From the NCBI RefSeq assembly GCF_001687565.2, contig NZ_CP016534.2:1740501-1804500 (forward strand): a DNA stretch of 64,000 nucleotides, given 5' to 3'. The DNA comes from Planococcus antarcticus DSM 14505 (lineage in GTDB: Bacteria; Bacillota; Bacilli; Bacillales_A; Planococcaceae). Positions 63,997 through 64,000 of this stretch are shown piece by piece. The notes below the pieces were generated by a model. That model had not been told where the DNA came from, searched no databases, and worked only from the letters and a program-made list of their open reading frames with translations. How positions within the stretch are numbered: the first letter of the stretch is position 1; every line of letters starts with the position of its first letter. A program made the position numbers and the translations under genes.

Positions 63997-64000
63997 ATGA
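63997..64000 (+). CDS. Start of a gene at the right edge (partial)
   Basis: ATG at 63997 with GAGGAG nine bases upstream. Only the start codon is visible; identity unknown. Confidence 0.4.

Noticed and set aside
1..64000. Global reassignment of TAA or TAG as a sense codon
   Set aside because: Nearly all intact genes here end in TAA at the expected family length, so global recoding is not tenable; only local suppression or mutation remains possible.

Overview
The window looks like chromosome from a low-to-mid GC Gram-positive of the Bacillales, most likely a Planococcaceae member (Planococcus/Planomicrobium-like). The main reason is gene order: the ccdA/ccdC/yneK and acnA(citB)/yneP/yneQ/yneR/plsY/yneT/parE/parC blocks match the Bacillus subtilis yne region, and ribosome binding sites are the strong AAGGAGG type. 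The genus is an inference. No rRNA, tRNA or CRISPR array was seen.

0-23 kb is mostly conserved housekeeping sequence: a recently broken ABC exporter gene (two in-frame TAA), cytochrome c biogenesis genes, the small DUF1659/DUF2922/YvrJ trio interrupted by a four-unit 125-bp palindromic repeat array, a SCO lipoprotein, mscL, a transglycosylase-like protein, nicotinamidase, a catalytically degenerate tyrosine recombinase, aconitase, thioesterase, plsY, topoisomerase IV, threonine dehydratase and a 3-methyladenine glycosylase.

23-36 kb holds class III fructose bisphosphatase, a Crp/Fnr regulator between two DUF606 transporters, a GAF/PAS histidine kinase, Nudix proteins, an APH-type kinase, an EamA transporter, and a YeiH exporter divergent from a LysR regulator.

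36.5-41 kb is a rearranged accessory patch. An intact IS3-family element joins the 3' end of a choloylglycine hydrolase gene to the last codons of a resolvase gene. Next comes a strongly structured, unrecognised RNA candidate on the minus strand, with its own extended -10 and intrinsic terminator. It is followed by a three-gene cassette (Xre regulator, ImmA/IrrE metallopeptidase, PIN-domain protein) behind a perfect palindromic operator.

41-49 kb is a zinc-starvation island. Three Zur-box-like operators precede a CobW GTPase, a run of [2Fe-2S] protein/second CobW/SufU-like protein, and the AdcABC-type zinc importer. The importer genes are followed by dcd, a deaminase that does not need zinc, which suggests zinc sparing.

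49-64 kb is a decay zone with two IS3-family elements (one truncated, one defective), a T-box leader that has lost its specifier domain in front of an MFS transporter, several frameshifted or stop-interrupted genes, IS30-like and DUF6431-like remnants, bioY with a BirA operator, a potassium channel, and an intergenic inverted-repeat element whose arms covary with its copy at 25.5 kb.

A recurring theme is that premature stops in otherwise well preserved genes are TAA or TAG, mostly where one C-to-T change from a glutamine codon would explain them.
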